NCBI GenBank assembly: GCA_023416335.1
Contig: JAEZHY010000199.1
Coordinates: 1-64,000 of the forward strand
DNA: 64,000 nt
Source: Pseudomonadota bacterium
GTDB lineage: Bacteria > Desulfobacterota > Syntrophobacteria > Syntrophobacterales > Syntrophobacteraceae
Reading direction: 5' to 3'
This document shows, piece by piece, positions 26,888-37,217 of this stretch. The notes under the pieces are model-generated. The model had not been told where the DNA came from, made no database searches, and saw only the letters and a program-made list of their open reading frames with translations. Each line of letters starts with the position of its first letter. Position 1 is the stretch's first letter. A program made the translations under genes and the position numbers.

Positions 26888-27784
26888 CTACTTCTTTGCA
26901 GTCTTGGACAGAGCGTCCGCGAAAGCTGTCTTGGCGATTTCACCCATCTGGCCGAGGTTTTCGACAACGGTGATGCCGGCTTCGCGCATGGCCTTGATTT
27001 TGCCCTGGGCCGTTCCGCTGGAACCGCTGATGATTGCGCCGGCGTGGCCCATACGGCGTCCCGGAGGTGCCGTCAGACCTGCGATGAAGCCGATGACGGG
27101 CTTCGTTACGTTCTTCTTCACGAAGTCGGCAGCGTCTTCTTCGGCCGAACCGCCGATTTCGCCGACCATGATGATCGCCTTGGTTTCGGGGTCAGCCTGG
27201 AAAGCCGAGAGGCAATCGATGAAGTTTGTGCCGTTGACCGGGTCTCCACCGATACCGATAACCGTGCTCTGTCCCATGCCGAAGCGCATGATCTGGTGAA
27301 CGGCCTCATAGGTGAGGGTTCCCGAGCGGGAGACGATACCGACGTGACCGGGAGCATGAATATGGCCCGGCTGAATGCCGATTTTGCACTGGCCCGGAGT
27401 GATGATGCCGGGGCAGTTCGGGCCGATCAGGCGGCTTTTGCTCTTCTGAAGGTAGTTCTTGACCTTCAGCATATCCACTACGGGGATGCCTTCGGTAATC
27501 GCAACGATCAGCGGGATGCCCGCATCGATCGATTCCAGGATGGCATCGGCGCAGAATGGGGGCGGAACAAAAACCATTGCCGCATTGGCTCCTGTTTCCT
27601 TCACCGCTTTTGCAACGGTATTGAAAACAGGGATTCCTTCGACGGCCTGGCCGCCTTTGCCCGGCGTTACGCCCGCCACGACATTCGTGCCGTAGTTCTT
27701 ACAGGTAAGAGTATGGAACTGGCCTTCGCGGCCGGTAATACCCTGAACCACCAGTCTTGTATTTCGATCCACCCAAATGCTCAT
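26888..27784 (-). CDS. sucD: Succinyl-CoA ligase, alpha subunit
   Basis: 298 residues. With SucC it interconverts succinyl-CoA and succinate with ATP/GTP formation. CoA-binding Rossmann motif [14 protein letters not shown] at the N-terminus, [11 protein letters not shown], and the phospho-histidine loop [13 protein letters not shown]. It is 12 bases after sucC and has a GGGGGAAATC ribosome site. In a syntrophic or sulfate-reducing propionate oxidiser this enzyme would feed substrate-level phosphorylation (inference). Confidence 0.96.
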   Translation of the reverse strand: MSIWVDRNTRLVVQGITGREGQFHTLTCKNYGTNVVAGVTPGKGGQAVEGIPVFNTVAKAVKETGANAAMVFVPPPFCADAILESIDAGIPLIVAITEGIPVVDMLKVKNYLQKSKSRLIGPNCPGIITPGQCKIGIQPGHIHAPGHVGIVSRSGTLTYEAVHQIMRFGMGQSTVIGIGGDPVNGTNFIDCLSAFQADPETKAIIMVGEIGGSAEEDAADFVKKNVTKPVIGFIAGLTAPPGRRMGHAGAIISGSSGTAQGKIKAMREAGITVVENLGQMGEIAKTAFADALSKTAKK

Positions 27785-27796
27785 GATTTCCCCCTT

Positions 27797-28963
27797 CTAC
27801 CCTTTAGCGACTTGTGCAATTTTTTGGGCGGCGTCTGAAACGTCTTTTGCCGTTATGAGATTGAGCCCGGATTCGCTGAGAATCTTACGGCCCTCTTCAA
27901 CATTGGTCCCTTCCATACGAATTACGACCGGGACTTTGATGCCGACTTTCTTTGCCGCTTCGACAACACCGTTGGCAAGTCTGTCGCACCGCAGGATACC
28001 GCCGAAAATATTGATAAGGACACCCTTAACGGCCGGGTCTGCCAGAATGATCCGGAAGCCGTTCTCGACCTGTTCGGCACTCGCACCGCCGCCGACGTCG
28101 AGGAAGTTGGCCGGGGCCGCGCCTGCCTGCTGAATGATGTCCATCGTGGCCATTGCGAGGCCTGCGCCGTTAACCATGTTGCCGATGTTGCCGCCGGGCA
28201 TCTTGATATAGTTCAGCTCGAACTTGGACGCTTCGACTTCGAACGGATCTTCTTCATCGAGGTCCCTGTATTCCTGGATGTCCTTGTGGCGGTACATTGC
28301 GTTATCGTCGAAATTGATTTTGCCGTCCAGGGCGATGACTCTGCCGTCCTTGGTCAGGATGAGAGGATTGATTTCCACCAGGGAGCAGTCATAGTCCACG
28401 CAGAGTTTATAGAGCTTGAAAGCCATGGCGGTGAACTGCTTTACGAGGTCGCCCGAGAGGTTGAGCCCGAATGCCAGTTCGTTTGCATGGTAGCCCTTCA
28501 TGCCAAGAAGAGGATCTATGTAGACCTTGATGATCTTTTCGGGAGTCTTTGCGGCAACTTCTTCGATGTCCATGCCGCCAGCCTCGCTGGCCATGAAGAC
28601 TATTTTGGCGGTCCCTCTGTCGGGGAGCACGCTGAGATAAAGCTCTTTCTCAATAGGAAGCCCTTCTTCTACGAGGAGCTTCTTGACCAGCTTGCCTTCC
28701 GGCCCGGTCTGGTGTGTTACGAGGGTCATCCCCAGAATGCTGGATGCGTACTGTTCGACCTCGGCAGCATTCTTCGCAAGCTTAACCCCGCCGCCTTTTC
28801 CGCGTCCGCCGGCATGGATCTGGGCTTTTACAACTACCGGAAAGGTTCCCAGTTCCGCGCCGATCTTCTTCGCTTCGTCGACGCTGAAGGCCGCTTTCCC
28901 TCGAGGGATGGGGACCCCATACTTTTGAAACAGTTCTTTGGCTTGAAACTCGTGAATCTTCAT
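27797..28963 (-). CDS. sucC: Succinyl-CoA ligase, beta subunit
   Basis: 388 residues, the usual length. N-terminal ATP-grasp ([44 protein letters not shown]) and C-terminal ligase domain ([43 protein letters not shown]). First gene of the sucCD operon; RBS GAGGAG. A palindrome and TTGACA lie about 120 bases upstream (29081-29097). Confidence 0.96.
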   Translation of the reverse strand: MKIHEFQAKELFQKYGVPIPRGKAAFSVDEAKKIGAELGTFPVVVKAQIHAGGRGKGGGVKLAKNAAEVEQYASSILGMTLVTHQTGPEGKLVKKLLVEEGLPIEKELYLSVLPDRGTAKIVFMASEAGGMDIEEVAAKTPEKIIKVYIDPLLGMKGYHANELAFGLNLSGDLVKQFTAMAFKLYKLCVDYDCSLVEINPLILTKDGRVIALDGKINFDDNAMYRHKDIQEYRDLDEEDPFEVEASKFELNYIKMPGGNIGNMVNGAGLAMATMDIIQQAGAAPANFLDVGGGASAEQVENGFRIILADPAVKGVLINIFGGILRCDRLANGVVEAAKKVGIKVPVVIRMEGTNVEEGRKILSESGLNLITAKDVSDAAQKIAQVAKG

Positions 28964-29080
28964 AATTCTCCTCGCTATCCCCGAAACAACTTCATCATGT
29001 GCAGAGCATGTCTCACCAACGAGAGCCCTAGTCCAAAAAGCGTCTGCTTCGCAATTATCTATTCCTAAATGAAACTTCTC

Positions 29081-29097
29081 ACAATGTCAAACATTGT
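29081..29097 (-). promoter_or_regulatory. Palindromic operator over the sucC -35 element
   Basis: ACAATGTcaaACATTGT, a perfect 7-bp dyad with a 3-base spacer. It overlaps a minus-strand TTGACA (29090-29085), with a weak TAGGAA 17 bases downstream. The position suits a repressor of sucCD; the regulator is unknown. Confidence 0.5.
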
Positions 29098-29689
29098 TTT
29101 GTAATTCCGGCAGTCTAAAATTTTGCGGGTTCCCTGCACTTGCATTAATTGCACAGTCCGGAAGTCCAAATTTCCCAGTCCGGAGATTTCGCACAACTGC
29201 TCATGATGAGCGATCGGGATTTGCCGCGGATTTCACAAGGCAATGCGATCGGGTTCCTGCCTTGTGCTAAACCATAAATATAGCACCTTTCGGCGAAACA
29301 TGTTTCCCTAATGTAATCAACTTTGCATATATTAGGTAAATCGCCGGTTTATGCGAACACCTGCTCGACGTTCTTCATGCATCTCGAATAGAATGCGGCG
29401 GGAGATCCGACCGCACAGCTTGTCCCTCTTTTCGCAACATGTGCAGTGCGACATTTTCGAAAAGGCGACTCCGGGCGCACGCCTTTTCGCTGCCTGCGGA
29501 GCGGATGCGAAGATAATTGGAACTGGAGGCGCCCGGTATGATAATATTGAGTTTCTACCTCCTGCCTGGTGAGGGAAATTTCGGGCACGGGGTCCGGTCG
29601 GTGCTTTCCAAATGAAGGCTAATCCGGTAATCTAACAACAAATATCCAGAAATACGCTTTTGCCTGGAAAACGAGTACTCATACCGAAC

Positions 29690-29721
29690 GCCGCCGGGGG
29701 ATCCCCGGATGGGCGGCTTTT
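29690..29721 (+). terminator. Terminator-like hairpin in front of gatB
   Basis: A gccgccgggg/ccccggatgggcggc stem with a 2-base bulge and 3-base loop, followed by TTTTG. No + strand gene ends nearby (the closest upstream is 3.1 kb away), so it could be an attenuator in the gatB leader. Confidence 0.5.
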
Positions 29722-29775
29722 GTCATGCTTCATGGAAGCTGCAGGAAATCAGTCTCTGGAAAGGAATTGAGCCGG

Positions 29776-31206
29776 ATGGATTACGAACCGGTAATCGGAC
29801 TCGAGATTCACGCTCAGCTAAACACGAAAAGCAAAGTGTTCTGCGGATGCTCGACCAGGTTCGGAGCGAGCCCGAATACGCACACCTGCCCCGTTTGTCT
29901 CGGCATGCCCGGGGTTTTGCCGGTGCTGAACCGCGAGGTGGTCGAATACACCATCCGAATGGCGCTGGCCACCCATTGCAGTGTTGCTCCCTATAGCCGG
30001 TTTGCCCGAAAAAACTATTTCTATCCGGATCTCCCGAAAGGGTACCAGATCTCCCAGTACGAACTGCCGCTTGCGCGAAACGGTTGGGTGGAGATCGAAC
30101 TCGAAGGCGTGACGAAGCGCATCCGGATTCACCGGATACATATGGAAGAGGATGCGGGAAAGCTCATCCATGACGAGCACCAGCCAGTGAGCCAGGTGGA
30201 TTACAACCGAACCGGCGTTCCCCTGATCGAAATCGTCAGCGAACCGGACATCGCCTCGTCCGAGGAAGCCGCCGCATACCTGAAGAAGCTTCGGGAGATC
30301 CTTCGCTATCTTGAAATCTGCGACGGCAACATGGAGGAGGGGAGCCTTAGATGCGATGCAAACATTTCGCTACGGCCGATTGGAGTCAAAGAGCTGGGTA
30401 CGAAGGCCGAACTCAAGAATATGAACTCGTTCAAGAACGTCCAGAAGGCGCTCGACTTCGAAATCAGAAGACAGAAGGTAGTGCTCGAGCGCGGTGAAGC
30501 GGTAGTGCAGGAAACCAGGCTCTGGGATGCCGGGCGAAACGTCACGCTCAGCATGCGCGGCAAAGAGGAGGCCCACGACTATCGCTACTTCCCCGATCCG
30601 GACCTCGTGCCGGTGGTCGTGAGCGAAGAGTGGGTCGAGCAGGTCCGCCAGGTCCTTCCCGAACTCCCCGATGCGAAGCGCGAGCGGTTCCTGGCCGACT
30701 ATGGCCTTCCCCCGTATGACGCGCAGGTGCTGACTTCCTCCAAACCCCTGGCCAACTACTTCGAATCGGCTGTGAAAGCTTTTCCGCAGCCCAAGACGGT
30801 CAGCAACTGGATGATGTCCGAACTCCTCCGCGAACTGAACCGCGATAATCGGGAAATCGAGGAATGCCCCGTCGCTCCCGATAACCTGGCACAACTGTTG
30901 AGCCTGCTCGACTCGGGCGTGATCAGCGGCAAAATAGCCAAGACGGTTTTCGAAGAGATGTACGCGACCGGGAAAGCCGCACGCGCCATTGTCGATGAAA
31001 AAGGACTGGTGCAGGTCCGGGATGAATCGGAAATCGAATCGGCAATCGATCGGGTACTGGCTGAAAATCCGAAGGAAGTCGAGCAGTTTCGGTCCGGGAA
31101 AGACAAGCTGTTCGGATTTTTCGTCGGGCAGGTCATGAGGCAGACCAAAGGCAAGGCGAACCCTCAGCTTGTAAACGAAATTCTGAAAAAGAAACTGGCC
31201 GGGTAG
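29776..31206 (+). CDS. gatB: Aspartyl/glutamyl-tRNA amidotransferase subunit B
   Basis: 476 residues. Part of GatCAB, which amidates misacylated Asp-tRNA(Asn)/Glu-tRNA(Gln). The signature [25 protein letters not shown] opens the kinase-like domain; [17 protein letters not shown] and [19 protein letters not shown] follow. A C-terminal YqeY-like domain ends [16 protein letters not shown]. Met 29776 is the conserved start; the frame extends upstream to 29725 without conservation. gatA and gatC are not adjacent. Confidence 0.96.
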   Translation: MDYEPVIGLEIHAQLNTKSKVFCGCSTRFGASPNTHTCPVCLGMPGVLPVLNREVVEYTIRMALATHCSVAPYSRFARKNYFYPDLPKGYQISQYELPLARNGWVEIELEGVTKRIRIHRIHMEEDAGKLIHDEHQPVSQVDYNRTGVPLIEIVSEPDIASSEEAAAYLKKLREILRYLEICDGNMEEGSLRCDANISLRPIGVKELGTKAELKNMNSFKNVQKALDFEIRRQKVVLERGEAVVQETRLWDAGRNVTLSMRGKEEAHDYRYFPDPDLVPVVVSEEWVEQVRQVLPELPDAKRERFLADYGLPPYDAQVLTSSKPLANYFESAVKAFPQPKTVSNWMMSELLRELNRDNREIEECPVAPDNLAQLLSLLDSGVISGKIAKTVFEEMYATGKAARAIVDEKGLVQVRDESEIESAIDRVLAENPKEVEQFRSGKDKLFGFFVGQVMRQTKGKANPQLVNEILKKKLAG

Positions 31207-31265
31207 AAGTCTCACCCTGCTTGTAGTGCATATGCCGGAAGCCGGCTCTCCCGAGGAGTAATAAA

Positions 31266-32315
31266 ATGCCGCAACAATGGTTACCGCCGATCTATTGGGA
31301 AAACGATGCCGTCGCAATACTCGACCAGAGGATTTTGCCGCACCAGGAAAAAACCCTCCATTGCACCACAGCCGATGCGGTGATCAAGGCGATCAAGACG
31401 ATGGCCATCCGCGGCGCTCCAGCCGTCGGAGTTGCCGGAGCGCTTGCCCTGGTGCTGGGCGCCCGGGCGACCCAGGCGAAGGATTCAAAGGAGTTCCGGC
31501 GCAAGTTTTCCCAGATCTGCCAGAAAGTGAGGGAGGCGCGGCCCACGGGCGCAAACCTCGGATGGGCGGTTGAACGGATCTATTCCATATTGGTGGAGAA
31601 TCCGAAGGCGGAAATTCCTGAGCTGCAGCAGCGCATTCGGGCGGAAGCCGATGCCATTCTGGCCGAAGACATCGCCGTCAACCAGCAGATGGGAAAATGG
31701 GGAAGTGAGGTAGTCCCCAGGGGGGCAAACATACTTACCTATTGCAACGCGGGTGCGCTCGCGACTGCCGATTACGGGACCGCGGTGGGGGTTATCCGCG
31801 CCGCGTTCGAAAAGGACCCGTCCGTGCGGGTCTACTCCTGCGAGACCCGTCCCTTCCTGCAGGGAGCCAGGCTGACCGTGTATGAGTTGATGCGTGCGGG
31901 CATTCCGGTAACTCTCATAACGGATAACGCCGTCGGGAGCCTCATGAGCCAGGGAAAGATCGATATGGTCGTGGTCGGCGCGGACCGAATCGCCGCAAAC
32001 GGCGATACGGCGAACAAGATCGGCACCTACATGGTGGCAGTGCTTGCCAAGACACACGAAATTCCCTTTTATATCGCCGCACCGAGATCGACGATCGACC
32101 CCGGCCTGTCGGACGGAAGCGGCATCCCGATCGAGCAGCGCGACCCGAAGGAAGTGACCCAACTGTTCGGAAAACAGATTGCACCGGAAGGAGCTAATGC
32201 GCTCAATCCGGCTTTCGATGTTACTCCGAACAAGTACATCTCCGGGATCATCACGGAAGTCGGCGTGCTGAGAAAACCGTTCGGGAAAGCGATTCGGAAG
32301 GCGTTGGAGATTTAG
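31266..32315 (+). CDS. mtnA: S-methyl-5-thioribose-1-phosphate isomerase
   Basis: 349 residues, eIF2B-like fold. It converts methylthioribose-1-phosphate to methylthioribulose-1-phosphate in methionine salvage. Motifs: KTMAIRGAPAVGVAGA, ILTYCNAGALATADYGTAVG (catalytic Cys), VYSCETRPFLQGARLT, VVVGADRIAANGDTANKIGT (catalytic Asp). RBS GAGGAG. 59 bases after gatB; probably co-transcribed though functionally unrelated. Confidence 0.95.
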   Translation: MPQQWLPPIYWENDAVAILDQRILPHQEKTLHCTTADAVIKAIKTMAIRGAPAVGVAGALALVLGARATQAKDSKEFRRKFSQICQKVREARPTGANLGWAVERIYSILVENPKAEIPELQQRIRAEADAILAEDIAVNQQMGKWGSEVVPRGANILTYCNAGALATADYGTAVGVIRAAFEKDPSVRVYSCETRPFLQGARLTVYELMRAGIPVTLITDNAVGSLMSQGKIDMVVVGADRIAANGDTANKIGTYMVAVLAKTHEIPFYIAAPRSTIDPGLSDGSGIPIEQRDPKEVTQLFGKQIAPEGANALNPAFDVTPNKYISGIITEVGVLRKPFGKAIRKALEI

Positions 32316-32827
32316 ACAGGCGAAGAATAACCGGGACCCGAGGTAGGGTGGGCACAGGCTCTACCGTGCCCACCATCCGCCCTCTCGGATCAGACCGTAG
32401 GCAACTTAAGGACCTGCGGCGCCACACCCCCATTGAGAGACGGGTACCAATCGGAAGGGGCCGTAGTTTTTGAGGTTCGTTCCCTTCTCAGCCGCTATCG
32501 AATACGACTCCTTTTTCCGTATGACGACTGTCCCGTGTTTCCAGGTACCGACTTATGCCTCTCCGGACAATCATTCCCTGACCTTCCGAAAAACGATGGG
32601 TTGTCACCCATCCGCTCACTTCGTGCTGTTGCTTCAACCGTCAACCGAGCACAAACCAAAAAGAGAAACAAGCCGGGTAGGGTGGGCACAAAGCTTTATC
32701 GTGCCCACCATCCGTCCCCCGGATCAGGCATGGCGGGAAAAGCGCTCATCGGCCGGCCTGCCGGGGCGGGGTTCCCAAGGCGGACCTTGGGAACCAGCGG
32801 CGTATTTCCATAAAGCAACAATTGCGT
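32316..32827. repeat. Intergenic with two GTGGGCAC hairpins and one other repeat
   Basis: Hairpins 'gtagggtgggcac...gtgcccacc' at about 32342-32378 and 32675-32712, each followed by 'atccg(c/t)cc'. A 'gttcccaaggcggaccttgggaac' palindrome lies at about 32770-32793. No gene is visible between them. Confidence 0.75.
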
Positions 32828-34324
32828 CTAATCCTGCCCATGCTTTTGCGATTTGAGGATGTATTTCTTCACCGTCCTTCTGTCGAGTCGGACGCGGCGG
32901 GAGACTTCCTCATAGGTGCCGAATTTTTCATACAAAAGCCCGCAGTATTTCTCCAGAAGCTCTTCGGCGCTCATCGGGTTGTCTTCGATTCGGGAAAGCA
33001 GGCAGGGTGCACCGTCCCGGGCAAAGTCCTCTACGCCGAGGTCATGGCCGATTCGCTTCGTTAGAAGTATCCTTCGGACCGCCTGCTCCAGTTCGCGAAC
33101 ATTTCCCGGCCACTGGTAGTCGGGGCCGAGCCCGTCCTCTATTACACCCCGAACCATTGCGGCCAGTTCATTTGACTCCTCGCCGATTATGCGCCCCATG
33201 ACATGGGCAATCATCTTTTCGAGTTCTTCGGGATCTTCCTGCAGGCGCTGCCTCAGCGACGGAACGATGATTACATCCGAGCAAAGGCGGTAGAAGAGGT
33301 CTTCCCGGAATCGGCCTTTCCTGTGCAGATCGTCTATCCGGCGATTGGTTGCCGCGATCACACGGCCGCTGAACCGAAGTTGTTCGTGGCTCCCCACCGG
33401 AGTGAACGTCCTGTCCTGAAGGACCTGGAGAAGCTTCACCTGGATCGGAACGGATATGTCCCCGATTTCGTCCAGGAAAATCGATCCGTGCGGAGTGCAC
33501 CGGGAGAATATGCCCTGGTGGCCCTCAACCGCACCGGTGAAAGCACCTTTCCTGTGGCCGAAGAGTTCCGATTCGATAAGGGTCTCGGCGAACTGGGAAA
33601 GATTGATCGCAATGAAGTTGCGAGTAAAACTCTCGGAGAAGCACCCTTTTTTCTCATCATACGGAATAAAGCCCGAACGTCCGATTGCCGCGGCCGCCGT
33701 GCCTTTTCCCGTTCCAGTTTCGCCGAGCAGAAGGGTTGAAAAGTCCTCCATCCGGTTCCAGAGGTACTGCTCATACCAGCGAATGTCATGGGTAAATACA
33801 TTGTTCCAGAGATGCAGCCGCAGTTGGCGCATGGATGGACTAGACCCTGTGAGTCCCTGGTGGATGAAATAAAAGGCCCTCCGTATCTGGTAGAGCATGG
33901 CGAAAAAACGAATGGATTCCGGGATGCTGAATCCTCTTTCGGCAAACATGCCCAGCGCTTCGCCAGAGAATGGAACAGGGCAGAGATCCCGGCCCGAACG
34001 AATTTGTTCCTGGATCAAAGTGTCGAACCTGTCCATCAGACGATGAAAAATGTCGAACAGGAACGCCGCCTGAAGGTCTCCGCGATCTTCCGCCGGATAG
34101 AGGCGAAGGTCGGCGGAACCGTTTCGCGCAAGTCGCTCTACGCGGTCCCGCACTTTGACGATGATCTTGTCGAGACACTCCTCGTCGGATGTCCCGGCCG
34201 GGCATTCCGCGATTCTCAAATCCAGTTCGGTCCGCTCTGTGCTGAACGGATTGCAGAATGCAGCGCGCGCGACCAGATTAAAAAAAGTCCGATCGTTACT
34301 AGAGAATTTTGTATTTTTCGGCAT
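32828..34324 (-). CDS. Sigma-54-dependent transcriptional activator with unassigned N-terminal domain
   Basis: 498 residues. The AAA+ activator domain covers ~190-430, with Walker A GETGTGKG (201-208), the sigma-54 contact loop GAFTGA (260-265), SIFLDEIGDIS (Walker B) and WPGNVRELEQAV. The C-terminus is a short HTH (TYEEVSRRVRLDRRTVKKYI). Residues 1-190 match no receiver, PAS or GAF pattern and are helical; a WYEQYLWNRM segment adjoins the ATPase. The signal is therefore unknown. No ribosome site precedes ATG 34324, and the promoter at 34333-34360 would make the mRNA nearly leaderless. Confidence 0.88.
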   Translation of the reverse strand: MPKNTKFSSNDRTFFNLVARAAFCNPFSTERTELDLRIAECPAGTSDEECLDKIIVKVRDRVERLARNGSADLRLYPAEDRGDLQAAFLFDIFHRLMDRFDTLIQEQIRSGRDLCPVPFSGEALGMFAERGFSIPESIRFFAMLYQIRRAFYFIHQGLTGSSPSMRQLRLHLWNNVFTHDIRWYEQYLWNRMEDFSTLLLGETGTGKGTAAAAIGRSGFIPYDEKKGCFSESFTRNFIAINLSQFAETLIESELFGHRKGAFTGAVEGHQGIFSRCTPHGSIFLDEIGDISVPIQVKLLQVLQDRTFTPVGSHEQLRFSGRVIAATNRRIDDLHRKGRFREDLFYRLCSDVIIVPSLRQRLQEDPEELEKMIAHVMGRIIGEESNELAAMVRGVIEDGLGPDYQWPGNVRELEQAVRRILLTKRIGHDLGVEDFARDGAPCLLSRIEDNPMSAEELLEKYCGLLYEKFGTYEEVSRRVRLDRRTVKKYILKSQKHGQD

Positions 34325-34332
34325 GCATTATT

Positions 34333-34360
34333 TGTATACAATGTATGCGTTTTTTGTCAA
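34333..34360 (-). promoter_or_regulatory. Candidate sigma-70 promoter of the sigma-54 activator gene
   Basis: On the minus strand, TTGACA (34360-34355), a 16-base spacer and TATACA (34338-34333). The spacer and -10 contain the dyad ATACATTGTAT, a possible autoregulatory site. The predicted start of transcription would fall within a few bases of the annotated ATG. Confidence 0.55.
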
Positions 34361-34505
34361 ACATCAACTTCGTCAAATCTACCCGATAGAACGTCGCTGC
34401 AAATATTTTCGCGTAATATCGAAGGCTATTTATCATGTCTCGGAGTGGCATGTTCTATGCTTTTTATTTCGAGATACCCATATAGAATGCCGACAAGGAG
34501 TATCG

Positions 34506-37217
34506 ATGTTCGAAGTGATGATTGCTCTGGCGATTCTGGCTGCGGTTCTGGCCGGCCTGATCCTGCCCTGGATCAACCGAAACAGGATACAAAAAATGCG
34601 GCAGGAACTTGCTCAACTGCGGCAACAGGTTGCAAAACTCGAAGCGGGCGCGGGCAGACCGGCCGAAACTGAAGCGGCCCCGGCCGACGAACCGGAAGAA
34701 ATTACCGGAATTCATTGGGAGCTTCCTCAACAGGATCCGGTCGAGCCGCAAACGCCCGCCTGGAATGCCGCCGGTCCGCCTGAAGGCGCCGGGACAGTTT
34801 CGGACCAAAACCCAGAAGCCGCATTTTCATTTCGACATACCGCGCAATCTGAACCCGCGTCTGCAGGCGACAGGAAATCCGAAGGCTTCGAACTCCAGTT
34901 CGGCGGCAGGATCTTCGTGTGGTTCGGTGCCGTTGCCTTGGCCCTAGCCGGTTTTTTCCTGGTCAAGTATTCGATCGAAGCAGGTCTCCTTAGTCCGGCC
35001 GTGCGCGTTGTCATGGGATCGATCTTCGGCATTGCTTTGATTTTCACCGGCAGCAAAGTCAGGACAAAAGAGGGCTTCGCAAACGGGGTGCGCATCGCTC
35101 AGGCACTGTCCGGTTCGGGGATTGCCATCCTGTACGCATCCTTTTATGCCGCGACGGGCATTTACGACCTCATCCCTGTCTACGCAGGTTTCGCGGGCAT
35201 GGCGGCCGTGACGGCAACGGCCGTGGTGCTTTCCCTGTGGCACGGGCTGCCTCATGCGATACTCGGTATGATGGGCGGCTTTCTTACTCCGGCCCTGCTG
35301 CGATCGCCGCATCCGCAGGCCTCGATCCTTTTCCTATATCTCTTCCTGGTGCTTGCCGGATTGATGGCGATCATCCGCTACAGGAAATGGTGGTCCTTGA
35401 GTCTGCCCGCCGTAGGGGCCGCTTTTGCGTGGGTGCCGATCTGGGTTTTCAGCGGGCATTTCTCGCAGGCCGACACCCTGTGTATCGGCCTGTTCCTGAT
35501 TGCCTCAGCCGCTGTGGCGGTTATTTGCTCCAAAGAGCAATATGAAAGAGACCTCCCTGATCCCACCGCCCGGTTGGGGACCATTCCGGTGCTAAATTAC
35601 CTGGCCACCTGCGGCGCACTCGTTTTGACGGCCTTCGCGGCAGTTGAAGGCGGACCTGGAGCAAAAGAGTGGTTGCTCTTTGGCGTTATGACCCTCGGAG
35701 GGCTGTGGCTGGCTCACTACAGGGAAAGACTCTATTTCCCGGTGCCGTGGGTATCTGCGGCCGCAAGTGCAGCCATGCTTGCAGAGTGGGACTTCGGTGC
35801 CCCGCAGGTGTTTGCCTTTGTCCTGGCTATATTTGCAGTCGTTCACATCCTTGGCGCATACTACCTGCAAACCCGGAAGACGTTTCCGCTCAACTGGGCG
35901 GGACTGACGGCCGCGAGCAGTCTGGGCTATTATCTGCTGGGCTATAACATGCTCCTTTCCACCCGGGCTTTTTCAGGTATCCCGCTGTTCTGGGGACTAC
36001 TGGCGCTTTCTCTTGCCGCTTTCGCCTTTTATTTGCTGATGGATACCCTGCGGAGGTTTCCGACAGATCATCCCCGCAAACAGCATCTGTTGGCCGTTTA
36101 CTCAGGAGTGGTCGCCGCGTTCGTATCCATCGGCCTTACCGTCGAACTCAAGCGGGAGTTCCTTTCGGTGGCGATTGCCGCCGAACTGGCTGCGGTCGCC
36201 TGGATCGATACGAAGGTGGACATACGGGCACTACGCAGGATAGCCGCGCTTCTCGGCTGCGTTTTCGGTTTCCTTTTGATCCCGCAGATCCTCCTGGTTC
36301 TGCAGCTTACCTCATTCAGTCTTGTGGAAGCGGAACTTCATCTCCAGGAAAGCATCCCGATTGTGAAATGGCCCATTTTTCAGCTCGGCCTGCCCGCCTT
36401 GTGCTTTCTTGGCGGCAGTTACCTGCTCCGGGGAGAGAAAGACGACAGGCTCGTATTTTCGTTGGAAGCCGCGGCAGTGGGTCTTATCGGGCTCATGGGG
36501 TACTATCTCACGCGCCATATTTTCCATATCGGGCAGGATGTTCTTTTCGTAAAGGCAGGCTTCATCGAGCGAGGAGTCGTTACCAATATCTTCTTCGTTT
36601 ATGGCCTTTGCTGCCTTTGGAGCGGAAGAAAATGGGACCGGGCGGCCGTTTCGCTCGGGGGGATGATTGTTACAGGTGTTGCGTTATTCCGGATCGTCTA
36701 CTTCGATTTGTTCATCCATAACCCGCTCTGGTCGGCACAGAATGTCGGGTCGATTCCGATCCTGAACGGGCTGCTCGTAACTTACGGACTGCCCCTGCTC
36801 TGGATATGGCTGACGATGAAAGAACGCCCCCGCCTTGGTGCGGTCGAATGGAGCAGGTACGGCTATGGGTTCATGCTTCTGCTTGCATTTGTGTGTATAA
36901 CCCTGAATGTGAGGCAGCTTTTTCAGGGTCCGTTCTTGAACGGCCCTTCCGCCCAAAATGCGGAAATATACGCCTACTCCGCCGTCTGGCTGGTTTTCGG
37001 CATTGCGCTCCTTTTCCTCGGGACCCTGAGGCGGGACAAGATGATCCGAGTGGCTTCGCTGCCGGTCATCCTGCTGACGATGGCCAAGGTGTTTCTCTAT
37101 GACGCCTCGACCCTTACCGGCTTGTGGCGCGCGTTCTCCTTCTTTTGCCTCGGTCTCTGCCTTATCGGTATAAGCTGGTTTTATACGCGATTTGTTTTTA
37201 ATGTAAAAGGGCGGTGA
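34506..37217 (+). CDS. DUF2339 polytopic membrane protein
   Basis: 903 residues from ATG 34506 (AAGGAG six bases upstream); the frame upstream to 34155 runs through the promoter region and is not coding. An N-terminal TM (~4-20) is followed by a coiled coil (RIQKMRQELAQLRQQVAKLE) and a Pro/Ala/Glu-rich linker to ~110. Some two dozen TM helices then fill the remainder (GRIFVWFGAVALALAGFFLVKYS marks the DUF2339 start). The function of the family is unknown; the build suggests an envelope protein. Divergent from the sigma-54 activator. Confidence 0.88.
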   Translation: MFEVMIALAILAAVLAGLILPWINRNRIQKMRQELAQLRQQVAKLEAGAGRPAETEAAPADEPEEITGIHWELPQQDPVEPQTPAWNAAGPPEGAGTVSDQNPEAAFSFRHTAQSEPASAGDRKSEGFELQFGGRIFVWFGAVALALAGFFLVKYSIEAGLLSPAVRVVMGSIFGIALIFTGSKVRTKEGFANGVRIAQALSGSGIAILYASFYAATGIYDLIPVYAGFAGMAAVTATAVVLSLWHGLPHAILGMMGGFLTPALLRSPHPQASILFLYLFLVLAGLMAIIRYRKWWSLSLPAVGAAFAWVPIWVFSGHFSQADTLCIGLFLIASAAVAVICSKEQYERDLPDPTARLGTIPVLNYLATCGALVLTAFAAVEGGPGAKEWLLFGVMTLGGLWLAHYRERLYFPVPWVSAAASAAMLAEWDFGAPQVFAFVLAIFAVVHILGAYYLQTRKTFPLNWAGLTAASSLGYYLLGYNMLLSTRAFSGIPLFWGLLALSLAAFAFYLLMDTLRRFPTDHPRKQHLLAVYSGVVAAFVSIGLTVELKREFLSVAIAAELAAVAWIDTKVDIRALRRIAALLGCVFGFLLIPQILLVLQLTSFSLVEAELHLQESIPIVKWPIFQLGLPALCFLGGSYLLRGEKDDRLVFSLEAAAVGLIGLMGYYLTRHIFHIGQDVLFVKAGFIERGVVTNIFFVYGLCCLWSGRKWDRAAVSLGGMIVTGVALFRIVYFDLFIHNPLWSAQNVGSIPILNGLLVTYGLPLLWIWLTMKERPRLGAVEWSRYGYGFMLLLAFVCITLNVRQLFQGPFLNGPSAQNAEIYAYSAVWLVFGIALLFLGTLRRDKMIRVASLPVILLTMAKVFLYDASTLTGLWRAFSFFCLGLCLIGISWFYTRFVFNVKGR

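Larger units (their letters stand above)
28964..29775. other. Long intergenic region rich in inverted repeats
   Basis: About 810 bp between divergent sucC and gatB without a credible gene. Besides the operator and terminator listed separately, it holds CACAAGGCA (29234-29242)/TGCCTTGTG (29258-29266), GTGCTA (29264-29269)/TAGCAC (29281-29286) and CCTAAT (29307-29312)/ATTAGG (29331-29336). The first two pairs share GTG, so they are mutually exclusive. This looks like regulatory or leader sequence of unknown type. Confidence 0.5.

Noticed and set aside
34155..34505. N-terminal extension of the DUF2339 gene
   Set aside because: Runs through the opposite regulator gene and the promoter region; a good ribosome site sits before ATG 34506.
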